DNA from: Parahoeflea halophila
GTDB taxonomy: Bacteria; Pseudomonadota; Alphaproteobacteria; Rhizobiales; Rhizobiaceae
Direction: 5' to 3'
Assembly (NCBI RefSeq): GCF_900220985.1
Contig: NZ_OCPC01000001.1
Span: 1 to 64,000 of the forward strand
Length of the DNA: 64,000 nt
Below the pieces are notes generated by a model, which worked only from the letters and a program-made list of their open reading frames with translations, did not search any database and was not told the DNA's origin. The position numbers and the translations under genes were made by a program. This document shows, piece by piece, positions 40,203-49,583 of the stretch (positions within the stretch are counted from its first letter, which is position 1; every line of letters begins with the position of its first letter).

Positions 40203-41177
40203 ATGCTGAACTGGAACATGGGCCGCAACACAGAGCCAGTAACCGCCGCTGAGTCCGGCGACGTCATGGCCATGACACCGGTGGGCGGGATGCAGCACAA
40301 TCCGATACAGAAACCCAAGATCGCCCTGGCGCTGGGCGGCGGCGCAGCGCGCGGCTGGGCTCATATCGGTGTGCTTCGGGCGCTGGACGAAGCCGGCGTG
40401 GAGGTCTCCATGATCGCCGGCACCTCGATTGGAGCCTTGGTTGGCGGCTGCTACCTCGCCGGTCGGCTTGACGAGCTTGAGAATTTTGCCCGCAGCCTGA
40501 CCATGCGCCGGATCGCCGGCCTTCTCGACTTCGCCATTGGCGGTGGCGGCCTGTTCGGTGGCATGCGGCTCAACGACCGCATGCAGGAGCATCTTGTTGG
40601 CGTAAATATCGAAGACCTCGACCGGACCTTCGTTGCGGTGGCTGCGGAACTCAACACCGGCCACGAAGTCTGGGTTTCTTCCGGATCGCTGATCACCGGC
40701 ATCCGCGCGTCCTATGCCCTTCCCGGCATCTTCGAGCCGGTTCGCTGCAACAACCGCACCCTGCTCGACGGGGCCCTGGTCAATCCCGTCCCGGTTTCCG
40801 TTTGCCGCGCACACGAGCAGCCGCTCGTGGTGGCAGTCAACCTGCATTACGATCTCTACGGCCGCTCCGCGGTAATCAAGCACACGGCAAGCGAACCCGC
40901 GCCGGATTACACCGGGCCGGAGCGGCGCACAAAGGGGCGCGAAAGCCGCATTGGCATGACCACCGTCATGGTGCAGGCCTTCAACATCATTCAGGACCGG
41001 ATTTCGCGTGCCCGCCTCGCCGGCGACCCGCCGGATCTTTCACTGCACCCGCGCCTGTCTGACATCGGCCTGTCGGAATTCCACCGCGCCAGCGAAGCCA
41101 TCGATCGCGGCTACCAGGAAGCCTCTGCCAAGCTAGGAGAGATCATGCGCATGCAGGCTGCCTTGCAGCTGGCATAG
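40203..41177 (+). CDS. Patatin-like phospholipase (RssA type)
   Basis: 324 residues. Patatin features in order: oxyanion GGGAARGWAHIGVL, nucleophile GTSIGALVGG, a helical region, and the catalytic Asp in LLDGALVNPVPV. Length and the C-terminal helices resemble bacterial RssA/YchK. It would cleave acyl esters of lipids in the cytoplasm or at the membrane. The first 35 residues are not part of the domain, and a later Met such as the one at about residue 22 or 30 could be the true start. Confidence 0.88.
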   Translation: MLNWNMGRNTEPVTAAESGDVMAMTPVGGMQHNPIQKPKIALALGGGAARGWAHIGVLRALDEAGVEVSMIAGTSIGALVGGCYLAGRLDELENFARSLTMRRIAGLLDFAIGGGGLFGGMRLNDRMQEHLVGVNIEDLDRTFVAVAAELNTGHEVWVSSGSLITGIRASYALPGIFEPVRCNNRTLLDGALVNPVPVSVCRAHEQPLVVAVNLHYDLYGRSAVIKHTASEPAPDYTGPERRTKGRESRIGMTTVMVQAFNIIQDRISRARLAGDPPDLSLHPRLSDIGLSEFHRASEAIDRGYQEASAKLGEIMRMQAALQLA

Positions 41178-41426
41178 CACGACGGGCAAGCAACGCCGAA
41201 AAGTAAAACCTCAACCAAAGAGGGCGAACCAATGTTTCCGTTCAGTTAACGGAGGTATTTTTTTTGCGTTTTAAATGCCATTGCAAAAACAAACATAACT
41301 GTTTTTAGGGATAGTAGAAATTACCGGCGAGAACCCATATATTTTCGGCACTCTGTAGTATCCAATTCTTAACACAGTCCAGACAGGTTACGCTCATTGT
41401 CAATTCCGACTTCGTAACCAAAGGAC

Positions 41427-41876
41427 ATGTCCATGAAAAAAATCGCGCTCTCGCTCCTGATGACTGCAACCTTCAGCACTTTCGCCGTGGCAAGTGACTA
41501 TGCCACCAAGGATGAGGCTCAGGCGCTGGCACAAAAGGCAGCAGCTTATCTGAAGGACAACGGCATGGAGAAGGCTGCAGCTGCGTTCCAGACCCAGGGC
41601 AGCGAATGGTTCGACCGCGACCTTTATGTCTTCGTGATGCAGAAAAACGCTGGCGTGCTCGATTCACATGGCGCCAAGCCTGCCCTGGTTGGCAAGAACC
41701 TGCTGGGCCTGAAAGACACCGACGGCAAGCTTTTCGTCAAGGAGCTCGCAGCGATCGAGTCAGAAGGCTGGGTTGACTACAACTGGCAGAACCCGACCAC
41801 CAGCGCTATCGAAGCGAAATCGACCTACTGCACGGCAGTCGACGCGTCTCTCGTCTGCGTCGGCGCCTATCAGTAA
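41427..41876 (+). CDS. Secreted single-Cache domain protein
   Basis: 149 residues: signal peptide of about 22 (KKIALSLLMTATFSTFAVAS), then one sCache_2 domain (DEAQALAQKAAAYLKDNG, WFDRDLYVFVMQKNAGVLDSHG, GKNLLGLKDTDGKLFVKELA, WVDYNWQNP) and a Cys pair near the end. Cache domains usually sense small molecules outside the cell as part of a receptor; here it is a free periplasmic protein. ATG at 41427 or 41433. It lies 18 bases before a chemoreceptor gene, so it may be its ligand-binding partner (inference). The upstream gap has an A+T-rich tract with eight T at 41258-41265. Confidence 0.82.
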   Translation: MSMKKIALSLLMTATFSTFAVASDYATKDEAQALAQKAAAYLKDNGMEKAAAAFQTQGSEWFDRDLYVFVMQKNAGVLDSHGAKPALVGKNLLGLKDTDGKLFVKELAAIESEGWVDYNWQNPTTSAIEAKSTYCTAVDASLVCVGAYQ

Positions 41877-41894
41877 CAATAAGTTATTGAGTCG

Positions 41895-43904
41895 ATGAAT
41901 AAAATGACGGCGGCTGATAGGCCGTCGTCATACACCAAACGGGATTTTCATGATATGATCTGGTTGAGACTGAGCAATATTCCCATCGTCGTTAAATCAC
42001 TCATTGCACCGGTAATAGCCTGTGTTGCAATCGTGATCATTGCTGCGGTCTACTATTCGTCAAGCTTGGAAACCGCCAGGCTCACCCAGGCGGAGAAAAC
42101 CAACAACCAACTGCTGATCACAGCAAATGCTCTCAAGCAGACCATCACTTCGGCCAACGGCAGCCTGCTGCGCGCCATGAATTGGAAACAGGCTGGCGCC
42201 GACGACGACATGGTCCAGAAATCCCTCGATGACGTCAACGCTCTCCTCGCCCAGGCCGACACCACACGCGCCGTCCTGCGTGCAGGTGCTGGTCCCGAGA
42301 CAGCCGGGCTTATTCAAACTCTCGACGAATCCATCGACACCTACAAGGTCCAGGCCGCGGAAGTGGCGGGCAACGTGATGATTGACGCTCTTCTGGCGAC
42401 CCTGACGATGCAGGACGCCGACGCTCAGGCCATCAAGATCGGCGAGCAAAACGAGGCTCTGGTCAAGGCGTTCGAGGCCACCGCATCAGCCGCCGCCAGT
42501 GCTGCCGAAGCCGCAAACCGCACCGCACTCGCCCAGGTTCTGGGTACGGCAACGGCCGCGCTCGTCATCTCGTTGCTGTGCTCGCTGGTTCTGGGTCGCG
42601 CGATATCGCAGCCCATCCGCGGCATCACCCGCGTGCTGGCGGCCCTCGCCGACGGCAAGCTCGAAACCAAGATCGAATATTCCGACCGCAAGGACGAAAT
42701 CGGCACCATGGCGCAGACCGCCGAGGTGTTCCGCCGCAGTGCCCTGCAAAACCGTCAACTTGAGCAGGAAGCAGAAGGTGCGCGAGAAAGAGCGGAAAGC
42801 GACCGGATCGCCGCCCAGCAAAAAGCCGAAGCCGACGCGGCTGAAAGCCTCCGTATCGCCACCGCTGGCCTTGGTGCCGGCCTGAAGCGGCTGGCGGAAG
42901 GAGACCTGTCGTTCCAGCTCGAGGAAGAGTTCGCACCGGAATTCGAAGCCTTGCGGCACGATTTCAACGTCTCAATCCAGAACCTCGGCAGCACCCTGTT
43001 AACCGTTGCCAGTGGCGTCTCGGCCATGGAACAGGGGACCCGCGAGCTTGCCCAGGGTGCTGACGACCTGTCGCGGCGCACCGAGACACAAGCAGCATCG
43101 CTTGAGGAAACCGCCGCAGCGGTGGAAGAGATCACCGCCAACGTCAACTCCTCGACAAAGCTGACCGCGGAAGCCCGGGACACCGCCGCCAAGGCCAACG
43201 AAGCATCCTTGCAATCTGCAAAAGTTGTCGGCAACGCCGAAGACGCCATGCGCAAGATCGAGGAAAGCTCGCAGCAGATTTCCAACATCATCGGCGTCAT
43301 CGACGAGATTGCCTTCCAGACCAACCTGCTCGCGCTCAATGCCGGCGTCGAGGCGGCCCGGGCCGGAGAAGCCGGAAAAGGCTTTGCCGTGGTCGCCCAG
43401 GAAGTGCGCGAACTGGCACAACGGTCTGCCAACGCGGCCAAGGAAATCAAGGCTCTGATCCAGACATCGACATCGGAGGTCAGCAATGGCGTCAATCAGG
43501 TCCGCGATGCGGGAGAAGTGCTGCGCAACATCGGTGCTCTGGTCAACGAGATCAACCAACGGATCACATCGATTGCAACCGCATCGAGCGAGCAGTCAAC
43601 CGGTCTGGGCGAGGTCAATCAGGCCGTCAACTCGATGGACCAGATGACCCAGCAAAATGCTGCTATGGTGGAACAGTCAAGCGCTGCGACCGCCACCCTG
43701 GCCGATGAAGCCGCGAAACTGCGCGAAGCCGTCGCGAGCTTCAAACTGGACAGATCCAAGGCGCAGGCTGACAGCCTTCGTGCCACTGTGAGCGTCATGG
43801 CCGCGGGGTCCCCAGCACCTCAGCGCAGCGCACCCGCCGCAAGACCGCTGCGTGCCACGGTTGGCAACGTTGCGGTTCAGCAGGCTGACTGGAGCGAATT
43901 CTGA
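41895..43904 (+). CDS. Methyl-accepting chemotaxis protein
   Basis: 669 residues; transmembrane chemoreceptor. TM1 is at about 38-55, a periplasmic helical domain of about 155 residues follows (four-helix-bundle-like, no Cache), TM2 near 212-232, HAMP near 233-285 and a second HAMP-like stretch, then the cytoplasmic signalling domain with the hairpin tip [20 protein letters not shown]. The C terminus ends ADWSEF, similar to the CheR/CheB-binding pentapeptide NWETF. Start 41895 and 41955 (MIWLRL) are both possible. Just downstream of the secreted Cache protein. Confidence 0.92.
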   Translation: MNKMTAADRPSSYTKRDFHDMIWLRLSNIPIVVKSLIAPVIACVAIVIIAAVYYSSSLETARLTQAEKTNNQLLITANALKQTITSANGSLLRAMNWKQAGADDDMVQKSLDDVNALLAQADTTRAVLRAGAGPETAGLIQTLDESIDTYKVQAAEVAGNVMIDALLATLTMQDADAQAIKIGEQNEALVKAFEATASAAASAAEAANRTALAQVLGTATAALVISLLCSLVLGRAISQPIRGITRVLAALADGKLETKIEYSDRKDEIGTMAQTAEVFRRSALQNRQLEQEAEGARERAESDRIAAQQKAEADAAESLRIATAGLGAGLKRLAEGDLSFQLEEEFAPEFEALRHDFNVSIQNLGSTLLTVASGVSAMEQGTRELAQGADDLSRRTETQAASLEETAAAVEEITANVNSSTKLTAEARDTAAKANEASLQSAKVVGNAEDAMRKIEESSQQISNIIGVIDEIAFQTNLLALNAGVEAARAGEAGKGFAVVAQEVRELAQRSANAAKEIKALIQTSTSEVSNGVNQVRDAGEVLRNIGALVNEINQRITSIATASSEQSTGLGEVNQAVNSMDQMTQQNAAMVEQSSAATATLADEAAKLREAVASFKLDRSKAQADSLRATVSVMAAGSPAPQRSAPAARPLRATVGNVAVQQADWSEF

Positions 43905-44006
43905 TGAACAGCCAAAAACGGGACGGGGCCAAACGCCCTGCCCCTGCCGGGCCAAAGGAAAAGATATTGACGCGCTCGCATGGGAACATGTGGGCGCGTC
44001 ATTTCT

Positions 44007-44435
44007 TCAGCCGGCAATATAGGCCTTGATTTCCTCTGCCTCGCGCTCGACGTCTTCGATACGCCGGCGCACCACGTCGCCGATGGAGATGATCCCCACC
44101 AACTTGCCGTCCTTTTCGACCGGCATATGCCGGAAGCGGCCATTGGTCATCAGTTCCATGACCTGGTTGATGGTATGATCTTCACCACAGGTTGTCACCT
44201 TTGATGTCATGATCGTGGAAATAGGCGCTGAAAGCGCGTCCGCCCCCTTCCGCCCAACGGCGCGAACGATATCGCGCTCAGAAAGAATGCCCGCGATCTT
44301 GCCGCCATCACCAGTCACCACCACGGCGCCGATCTTGTTGTCACCCAGAAAGCGCACGGCTTCTTCCGTAACCATGCTCGGGCTCACGGTCACAACGTCC
44401 CGGCCCTTCTGGTCAAGTATCTGTTTCACAGTCAT
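44007..44435 (-). CDS. CBS-domain-pair protein
   Basis: 142 residues with two CBS repeats (VVTVSPSMVTEEAVRFLGDNKIGAVVV and TCGEDHTINQVMELMTNGRFRHMPVEKDGKLVGIISIGDVV), which bind adenosyl nucleotides and act as energy sensors. ATG at 44435 has GAGGAGG six bases upstream. A short C-terminal helix (IEDVEREAEEIKAYI) may be for dimerisation. No enzyme domain is attached. Convergent with the chemoreceptor gene. A similar stand-alone CBS protein is common in rhizobia, with no established target. Confidence 0.9.
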   Translation of the reverse strand: MTVKQILDQKGRDVVTVSPSMVTEEAVRFLGDNKIGAVVVTGDGGKIAGILSERDIVRAVGRKGADALSAPISTIMTSKVTTCGEDHTINQVMELMTNGRFRHMPVEKDGKLVGIISIGDVVRRRIEDVEREAEEIKAYIAG

Positions 44436-44703
44436 CAAAGTCCTCCTCGCGCAAAATGTTTTCCATTCAAAGCGCTCCCGATCGCTTCCGAATTTGACAT
44501 ATGGTGCGCTCGAAGCCGGAGGTTTGCAAGCCTGAAGACCCGCTCCATGCGAGCCCGTGCCAAATCCCGGCAAAGTGTCGCAAAACCGGACATATGACCC
44601 ACGCCTGGCCAACATAGGGCTCCCACACCCGCCTCTCCAAAGGTTCTGAGAAGCCTAGATATTGCCGCAATCCCAGCAGCGTTTCAGGCAGTTGGATGTG
44701 CTG

Positions 44704-45423
44704 TTACCGCTCGAGCGGATCAAACGGCGGAAATGCCAGAAATCCGAAAAGGAAACCACCGACATGCGCCTCCCAGGCTATCGCCGAATCGGCGATGCCG
44801 AAGGAGAACCCGACAGCGGCCAACATGTTGATGACAAACCAGACCACCAGGAATCCCAATACGGTGCGGTTTGCGAGCGACTGCGTCAGGCTCAGTCGGC
44901 GGTTGAGATGAGCCCGGTCACGCCGGAACCCGCCGCCGTCTCCAAAGGCAAACCGGGCCGCAGCCCCCATCAGCGCCGAGACAACGCCGGAGGCCCCGAC
45001 CATTACCGTCTGATCCCCCCAGTGAAACACCAGGAACAGCGCCGCCGAGGCCAGCGCGCTCAAAAGCCAGAAAACGAGGAAACGGATCCAGCCGATGCGC
45101 CGGGCGACAACTGCACCGAACGCGGCCAGCCAGAAAGAGTTCAACGCCAAATGCGTGTAGCCGCCATGCAGCAGCGAGTAGGTGATGGGCGACCACAGGT
45201 AGGGGCCCGCCTGGCCGGAAATGCCGAGTGCATAACGTTGCGGGATGAAGGCTGTCTGCAGATAGATCTCGAGAACCGCTGCCCTGGGCAGCACGGAATC
45301 GAGCGCCACCTGGATCGCTACCATCATCAACAGCATCGCCAGCACCACATTCGGCAAGTTGAAGACCGGCTCGTTCGGCGGCCGGACGGGGCCGTTGTCT
45401 GTGGTGTCGTGCTCCTGGCTCAT
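44704..45423 (-). CDS. Rhomboid-family intramembrane serine protease
   Basis: 239 residues from ATG 45423. Six or more helices; catalytic Ser145 in GASGVVSALMG and His220 in EAHVGGFLFG, with the HGG-H region LLHGGYTHLALNSFWLAAFG that also fits. Rhomboids cut membrane proteins inside the bilayer; the substrate is unknown. The N-terminal about 25 residues are cytoplasmic and charged. A T-run terminator lies 74 bases upstream on the same strand, so the gene must have its own promoter. Confidence 0.92.
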   Translation of the reverse strand: MSQEHDTTDNGPVRPPNEPVFNLPNVVLAMLLMMVAIQVALDSVLPRAAVLEIYLQTAFIPQRYALGISGQAGPYLWSPITYSLLHGGYTHLALNSFWLAAFGAVVARRIGWIRFLVFWLLSALASAALFLVFHWGDQTVMVGASGVVSALMGAAARFAFGDGGGFRRDRAHLNRRLSLTQSLANRTVLGFLVVWFVINMLAAVGFSFGIADSAIAWEAHVGGFLFGFLAFPPFDPLER

Positions 45424-45496
45424 GCGAAAGCGCTTCCGGTTGGTTTCGAGACAGACGAGCAGTAAGACCCGGGCTGCGGACTGGCAACCACTGCAT

Positions 45497-45527
45497 AAAA
45501 AAAAGCCGCCCGCAAGAAGCGAGCGGC
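45497..45527 (-). terminator. Orphan Rho-independent terminator
   Basis: On the minus strand GCCGCTCGC-TTCTT-GCGGGCGGC forms a 9-bp stem with one mismatch, followed by eight T (AAAAAAAA at 45497-45504 on the plus strand). It sits upstream of the rhomboid gene with no minus-strand gene feeding into it, so it should end an unannotated transcript. Confidence 0.8.
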
Positions 45528-45700
45528 CGGCCGAGCCCCCTCGTCCAAAAAGTGCGCTGAAGGAAGTCCCTTCGTCAATTGATGACCCAAGATGGCACGC
45601 CACCCGCCGCCCTGCAATCCCAACTGAAAATTAACCTTAACGGTGGGGCCATGGCATGGTTTTCGCATTGTTAATGGTCACAACCCGCCGTCCGGGCCCA
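45498..45700 (-). ncRNA. Candidate small RNA ending at the orphan terminator
   Basis: No coding frame explains the strong terminator at 45497-45527. The minus strand from about 45700 down to it is transcribable and holds possible secondary structure, so an sRNA of 80-200 bases is likely. The 5' end shown is a guess. I could not match it to a named alphaproteobacterial sRNA. Confidence 0.45.
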
Positions 45701-45762
45701 GTCGCGCCAAATTGGCACAGATTGGTCCGGAACATGGCAATGCGAACTTTGGTGGCGACAAC

Positions 45763-46386
45763 ATGAGACACAAAAACAGCTACGAGCTTTTCGACTACTG
45801 GACCGAAAAACGCGGCCAGCGTACAGCGCCCGGCAGAACCGACATCGAACCCGCAGAGATTCGAACGCTTCTGCCACACGTTTTTATTTGCGATCTGACA
45901 GCCGATGGGCAATTGAATTTCCGGTTAGCCGGAACGGCCCTTTGCGCCCTGCATGGCAAGGAACTCAAGGGCGCCGCCTTCTCATCGCTCTGGCTGCCGG
46001 ATGGTGCGCGCCACGCCGCCCGGACCGGTGCATCCGTGGCGACAGGCGCCACGCCCGCCGTACTTTCGCTTGATTGCCTGAGCAGTGGCGGCCGGGTCAC
46101 GAAAGCCGAAATGCTTCTGCTTCCGATCACCGGCCCGAGCGGCCGGAATGACCGGTTGATCGGACTGCTGTCGATGTTCAATCCGCCCTACTGGGTTGGC
46201 CACGAACCCATCGTCGGATTTTCGACGACCGGCATCCGCTTCCTCGATCAGACCCGTGATCCGGTGTTTCTGGCAAACCGGCCTGAAATCCCGCTGCAAT
46301 CGAAGCCGACATTCGCCAACGGCTTTAACGGCAACCGCAAGCGCGTTGCCCATTTGACGGTTCTCGATGGAGGGCGACGCGATTAG
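45763..46386 (+). CDS. PAS-domain protein (PAS_5 type)
   Basis: 207 residues from ATG 45763. One PAS-like domain over most of the length: NSYELFDYWTEKRGQRTAPGRTDIEP with the ALRxLLPHVFI-like IRTLLPHVFICDL, FRLAGTALCALHGKELKGAAF, and a second half LLLPITGPSGRND. This matches PAS_5, common in alphaproteobacterial proteins of unknown output. No kinase, cyclase or helix-turn-helix domain is attached. Next gene is a PilZ protein 87 bases downstream, so a link with c-di-GMP signalling is possible. Confidence 0.78.
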   Translation: MRHKNSYELFDYWTEKRGQRTAPGRTDIEPAEIRTLLPHVFICDLTADGQLNFRLAGTALCALHGKELKGAAFSSLWLPDGARHAARTGASVATGATPAVLSLDCLSSGGRVTKAEMLLLPITGPSGRNDRLIGLLSMFNPPYWVGHEPIVGFSTTGIRFLDQTRDPVFLANRPEIPLQSKPTFANGFNGNRKRVAHLTVLDGGRRD

Positions 46387-46473
46387 CCGGTAGACCCGGC
46401 CAACGCTTACCCATTGTTAACAGTGTCTGTATTAATATGAATTCTCATTCGTCGGGGAATCCACAAGGCTCTC

Positions 46474-47085
46474 ATGTTGACCGCACAATCCGCATCGCAC
46501 GCAACTGCAACGAATGGTGCCGAGGAGCGCAGGTTCCACCGCGTGACTATCTCGGCCCAGGGCCGGTTCATGCGGGCTGACCATTCCGAACATGATTGCA
46601 TTGTCGACTCGATGTCGCCCTTCGACGCGGTCATTTCCAGCGGAGCACGCCCCGAAGCCGGCGAACGCATCGTGGCCTATATCGACTATATCGGTCGCAT
46701 CGAAGGCAAGGTGACCGAAACCGGCCCGCGATCCTTCACCCTGTCGCTCAACGCCACCGACCGGAAGCGCGACAAGCTGTCTGCCCAGCTGACCTGGCTC
46801 GCCAACAAACATGAACTCGGGCTGCCGGAGGATCGCCGCCACGAGCGCGTCTCGCCAAGCAACCCGGTCTCCGAGATCAAGCTTGACGACGGCAGGCGCT
46901 ACCCGTGCCGGATCATCGACCTGTCGGTTTCGGGTGCGGCAGTCGAGATCGATGTCCGTCCGGCCTTCGGCACCATGGTCGTGCTCGGCAACATGCGTGG
47001 CCGGGTGGTTCGCCATTTCCAGGAAGGCATCGCCATGGAATTCATGACGCTGCAGCCGGAAGGTACCATCGACCGAATATCCTGA
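46474..47085 (+). CDS. Two-PilZ-domain c-di-GMP effector protein
   Basis: 203 residues. Two PilZ units: the first has RRFHR at about 19-23 but a degenerate second motif (VDSMSPFD), and the second has RRHER at about 121-125 and an intact DLSVSG, so it should bind c-di-GMP. No catalytic domain; effectors of this form control motility, exopolysaccharide or adhesion. Followed by a clear terminator and then by a LapG-family protease gene. Confidence 0.88.
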   Translation: MLTAQSASHATATNGAEERRFHRVTISAQGRFMRADHSEHDCIVDSMSPFDAVISSGARPEAGERIVAYIDYIGRIEGKVTETGPRSFTLSLNATDRKRDKLSAQLTWLANKHELGLPEDRRHERVSPSNPVSEIKLDDGRRYPCRIIDLSVSGAAVEIDVRPAFGTMVVLGNMRGRVVRHFQEGIAMEFMTLQPEGTIDRIS

Positions 47086-47110
47086 CTGCAGTCTTTTCCG
47101 ATGGCTAGCG

Positions 47111-47136
47111 AGCCGGCCCACTAGGCCGGTTTTTTT
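47111..47136 (+). terminator. Terminator after the PilZ gene
   Basis: CCGGCC-CACTA-GGCCGG with flanking AG...  and a run of seven T on the plus strand, 27 bases after the stop codon. Confidence 0.88.
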
Positions 47137-47637
47137 GTGGCCTCAAGCCAACCAAGCATGAGCCTGCGTAGGAGGCGGTCATGGCCCGCCCGGACACACC
47201 TGCCCGGTCGATCCCGATCGCATCAGCAACTCGTCGCCACACCACCGGCCGGCCAGTCCTCACCCGGCGAACGGAACCATGATACGCAGCCCAGGAACCG
47301 GCGACGGTGCACGGCCGTGAATGGTCAGCCCATAATCGCTTCGCCGTTCATTCGCTTTTCGCTGGGTGGCCTTGTCACTGCTCGAAACAGCTTCCGCTCG
47401 AGCCCGCCACGCACAACCAGGATTGAACCCGGTCAAGGCTGTAAAGCGAAGGCCGCATGGTTGCCAAATGCTGAAGCAAAGCCCGCGCATTTTATACTTG
47501 TTTTAGTTTCATTTTATTCTTGTTTTGCACTCAATTGAATTGCATTAACTTCAAGTAAATGGCTATTTTTACTGTTGTTTTTTGCGCCATGTCAAAATCT
47601 ACATGTCATTGTTGCCTCATAACGGGGAAACAAGACA
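47137..47637. other. Intergenic region with a strongly A+T-rich half
   Basis: About 500 bases. The first 350 have ordinary base composition and no supportable gene. From 47490 to the next start the sequence is very A+T-rich with repeated TTTTATTCTTGTTTT-like runs, probably the promoter region of the protease gene; no exact element was assigned. Confidence 0.4.
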
Positions 47638-48249
47638 ATGAACAGACACATTCAGACAATGGGGAAATTTGCCGCGGCGTGTGGCCTGGCATTCACATTC
47701 AGTGCAACCGCTTTTGCGGCGCCTACAAATCTCGTGGCCGCCGGCAACACCAACCCGCCAATCGGGCATTTCGAGTTCTGCAAGAATTATCCCAACGAGT
47801 GCACGGCGCTTGGCCGCGACCAGGGCCCGATGGCCCTGAGCCGGAAAGCCTGGGCAACCATGCTGGAGGTCAACACGCGGGTCAACCAGAGCATCAGCCC
47901 GGACACCGATCTCAACATCTATGGTGTCGAGGAGCTCTGGTCCTATCCGCGCACCGTTGGCGACTGCGAAGACTATGTTCTGCTCAAGCGGCACATGCTG
48001 ATGCAGAAAGGCTTCTCGCCCAAGAATCTGCTCATCACCGTTGTTCTGCAGCCCAATGGCGACGGCCACGCGGTGCTGACCGTCCGGACCGATTACGGCG
48101 ACTACATTCTCGACAATATGCGCGGCGATGTCAGGCTTTGGTCGGAAACCGGCTACACCTTTATCAAGCGGCAATCATCCGAGCACGCTGCGCGCTGGAC
48201 AAAGCTCGGACCGGGCTCCGCGTCCAATGTCGGTGCAGTCAGCAACTGA
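47638..48249 (+). CDS. Periplasmic transglutaminase-like cysteine protease (BTLCP, LapG family)
   Basis: 203 residues. Signal peptide of about 28 (ending AFAAP). Catalytic triad of the Peptidase_C93 family: Cys110 in VGDCEDYVLLKR, His144 in GDGHAVLTVRT, Asp159 in YILDNM. LapG of Pseudomonas is in this family and cuts the surface adhesin LapA when c-di-GMP falls, but many rhizobial members have no known target, and no LapD or adhesin gene is nearby here. The PilZ c-di-GMP gene is upstream. Confidence 0.85.
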   Translation: MNRHIQTMGKFAAACGLAFTFSATAFAAPTNLVAAGNTNPPIGHFEFCKNYPNECTALGRDQGPMALSRKAWATMLEVNTRVNQSISPDTDLNIYGVEELWSYPRTVGDCEDYVLLKRHMLMQKGFSPKNLLITVVLQPNGDGHAVLTVRTDYGDYILDNMRGDVRLWSETGYTFIKRQSSEHAARWTKLGPGSASNVGAVSN

Positions 48250-48385
48250 TCCTTATCCGTTCCGGAAACACGCCTGCGGGGGCGATCCGAAACGTCAATC
48301 ATAGCGGCCGGAATGCATCCATGCATCCTGGTTCCGGGTTGGGCACTGGTCGAGTCCCCATGCTTCCCCGCAACGGCCAGGCCTT

Positions 48386-48417
48386 GAGCCGACCCCAATG
48401 TCCCCTGGGGTCGGCTC
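48386..48417. terminator. Hairpin between BTLCP gene and gamma-CA gene
   Basis: A perfect 12-bp stem GAGCCGACCCCA/TGGGGTCGGCTC with an 8-base loop. It has no strong T-run, and it separates convergent genes, so it probably serves both directions. Confidence 0.6.
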
Positions 48418-48447
48418 CTTCATTTCAAGGGGTACCTCGAGCCAAGC

Positions 48448-48975
48448 TCAATCGATCCGTTTCAGGCCCTTGGCAAAGCGCCTGGCGTTTTCGACATAAT
48501 GGCTGGCTGACAGTTTCAGCATCGCCGCGGCATCCTCGCCGAGCGTCTTTACGACCTTGGCCGGCGAGCCGAGCACCATCGAATTGTCAGGAATGACCTT
48601 TCCTTCCGTGACCAGCGCACCGGCCCCGATCAGGCAGTTATCACCGATTGTGGCACCGTTGAGCACCGTGGCGCCCATGCCGACCAGCGAATTGTTGCCG
48701 ATGGTACAGCCGTGCAGGATCGCTGCATGTCCGATGGTGCAGCCTTCACCAATCAGCAAGGGAAACCCCATATCGGTGTGCAACACGCAGTTTTCCTGAA
48801 TGTTCGAGCCTTTTCCGACGGTAATGGGCTCATTGTCGCCCCTGAGAACCGCGCCGAACCAGATGCCGGCCCCCTCCTTCAGGATGACATTACCAATCAC
48901 CTGTGCGCTGTCCGCGACAAAATAGAATTCCGCCGGCAGGACCGGTTGCATTTCATCCAAACTATAAATCGCCAT
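48448..48975 (-). CDS. Gamma-carbonic-anhydrase-like (left-handed beta-helix) protein
   Basis: 175 residues from ATG 48975. Hexapeptide-repeat left-handed beta-helix: [29 protein letters not shown] then [44 protein letters not shown]. The histidines [13 protein letters not shown] are the metal ligands seen in gamma-carbonic anhydrases (Cam, YrdA/CaiE type). True anhydrase activity is shown for only some members. Stands alone; a convergent gene to the left. Confidence 0.88.
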   Translation of the reverse strand: MAIYSLDEMQPVLPAEFYFVADSAQVIGNVILKEGAGIWFGAVLRGDNEPITVGKGSNIQENCVLHTDMGFPLLIGEGCTIGHAAILHGCTIGNNSLVGMGATVLNGATIGDNCLIGAGALVTEGKVIPDNSMVLGSPAKVVKTLGEDAAAMLKLSASHYVENARRFAKGLKRID

Positions 48976-49141
48976 ACGCGTCTCCTCTCTGCTGCAACGC
49001 CTGCCCGGCTGCAAGGCCGGATCAAGCCCCGGTCATAGAATGAATACCCGCACATTGGTAGGCGCACAGCACCCTGCCCCGCATGTGTGTGCGTGAACGA
49101 GGGCAATCGATCCGCGGCTATGCAAAAATCTCTGGCGTGCT

Positions 49142-49477
49142 CTAGGCCATGAAATAGCCGCTCGCGAAAGCCAGCTGAAGCACGATGACGCCCGAGCACA
49201 TTGACCAGCCCGCAGCCACCAGCGCGAGCAGCGCGTAAAGCGGCAGCGACATCATCCCTGCCCGCCAGTTGCGGAAGCCGTTGACCAGCAACAACCGCGG
49301 CCCAAGAACAGCGGCCAGAGCCACCTCGATGCCGACGCGCACCGGGTGCAGGCGTCCTTCCGCAGGCTCCGGCTCGCGCCAGCCGGCCAGCCTCACGATT
49401 TCCACTGCGACCCAGGCAGTGGCGAATCCGGTCGCCATGGCGAAAATTGCTGCAAGGAAATCGAGAGAATAAACCAT
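49142..49477 (-). CDS. Small membrane protein, DUF6949-like
   Basis: 111 residues with three hydrophobic helices (about 5-28, 50-66 region, and 80-108). Contains LRLAGWREP-like EIVRLAGWREPEPAEGRLHP and GPRLLLVNGFRNWR, stretches I associate with the rhizobial DUF6949 family. No function is known. Divergent from the next gene, with about 100 bases between. Confidence 0.6.
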   Translation of the reverse strand: MVYSLDFLAAIFAMATGFATAWVAVEIVRLAGWREPEPAEGRLHPVRVGIEVALAAVLGPRLLLVNGFRNWRAGMMSLPLYALLALVAAGWSMCSGVIVLQLAFASGYFMA

Positions 49478-49583
49478 TGGTTAACCATGTCCGGTCCAGT
49501 GTTGACGCTAGTCAAATCATCAAGCAAGCGCCATGCCGAAGCGAGATGTTCCACTTTGGCACATATTGGAACGACCGGCTTTC

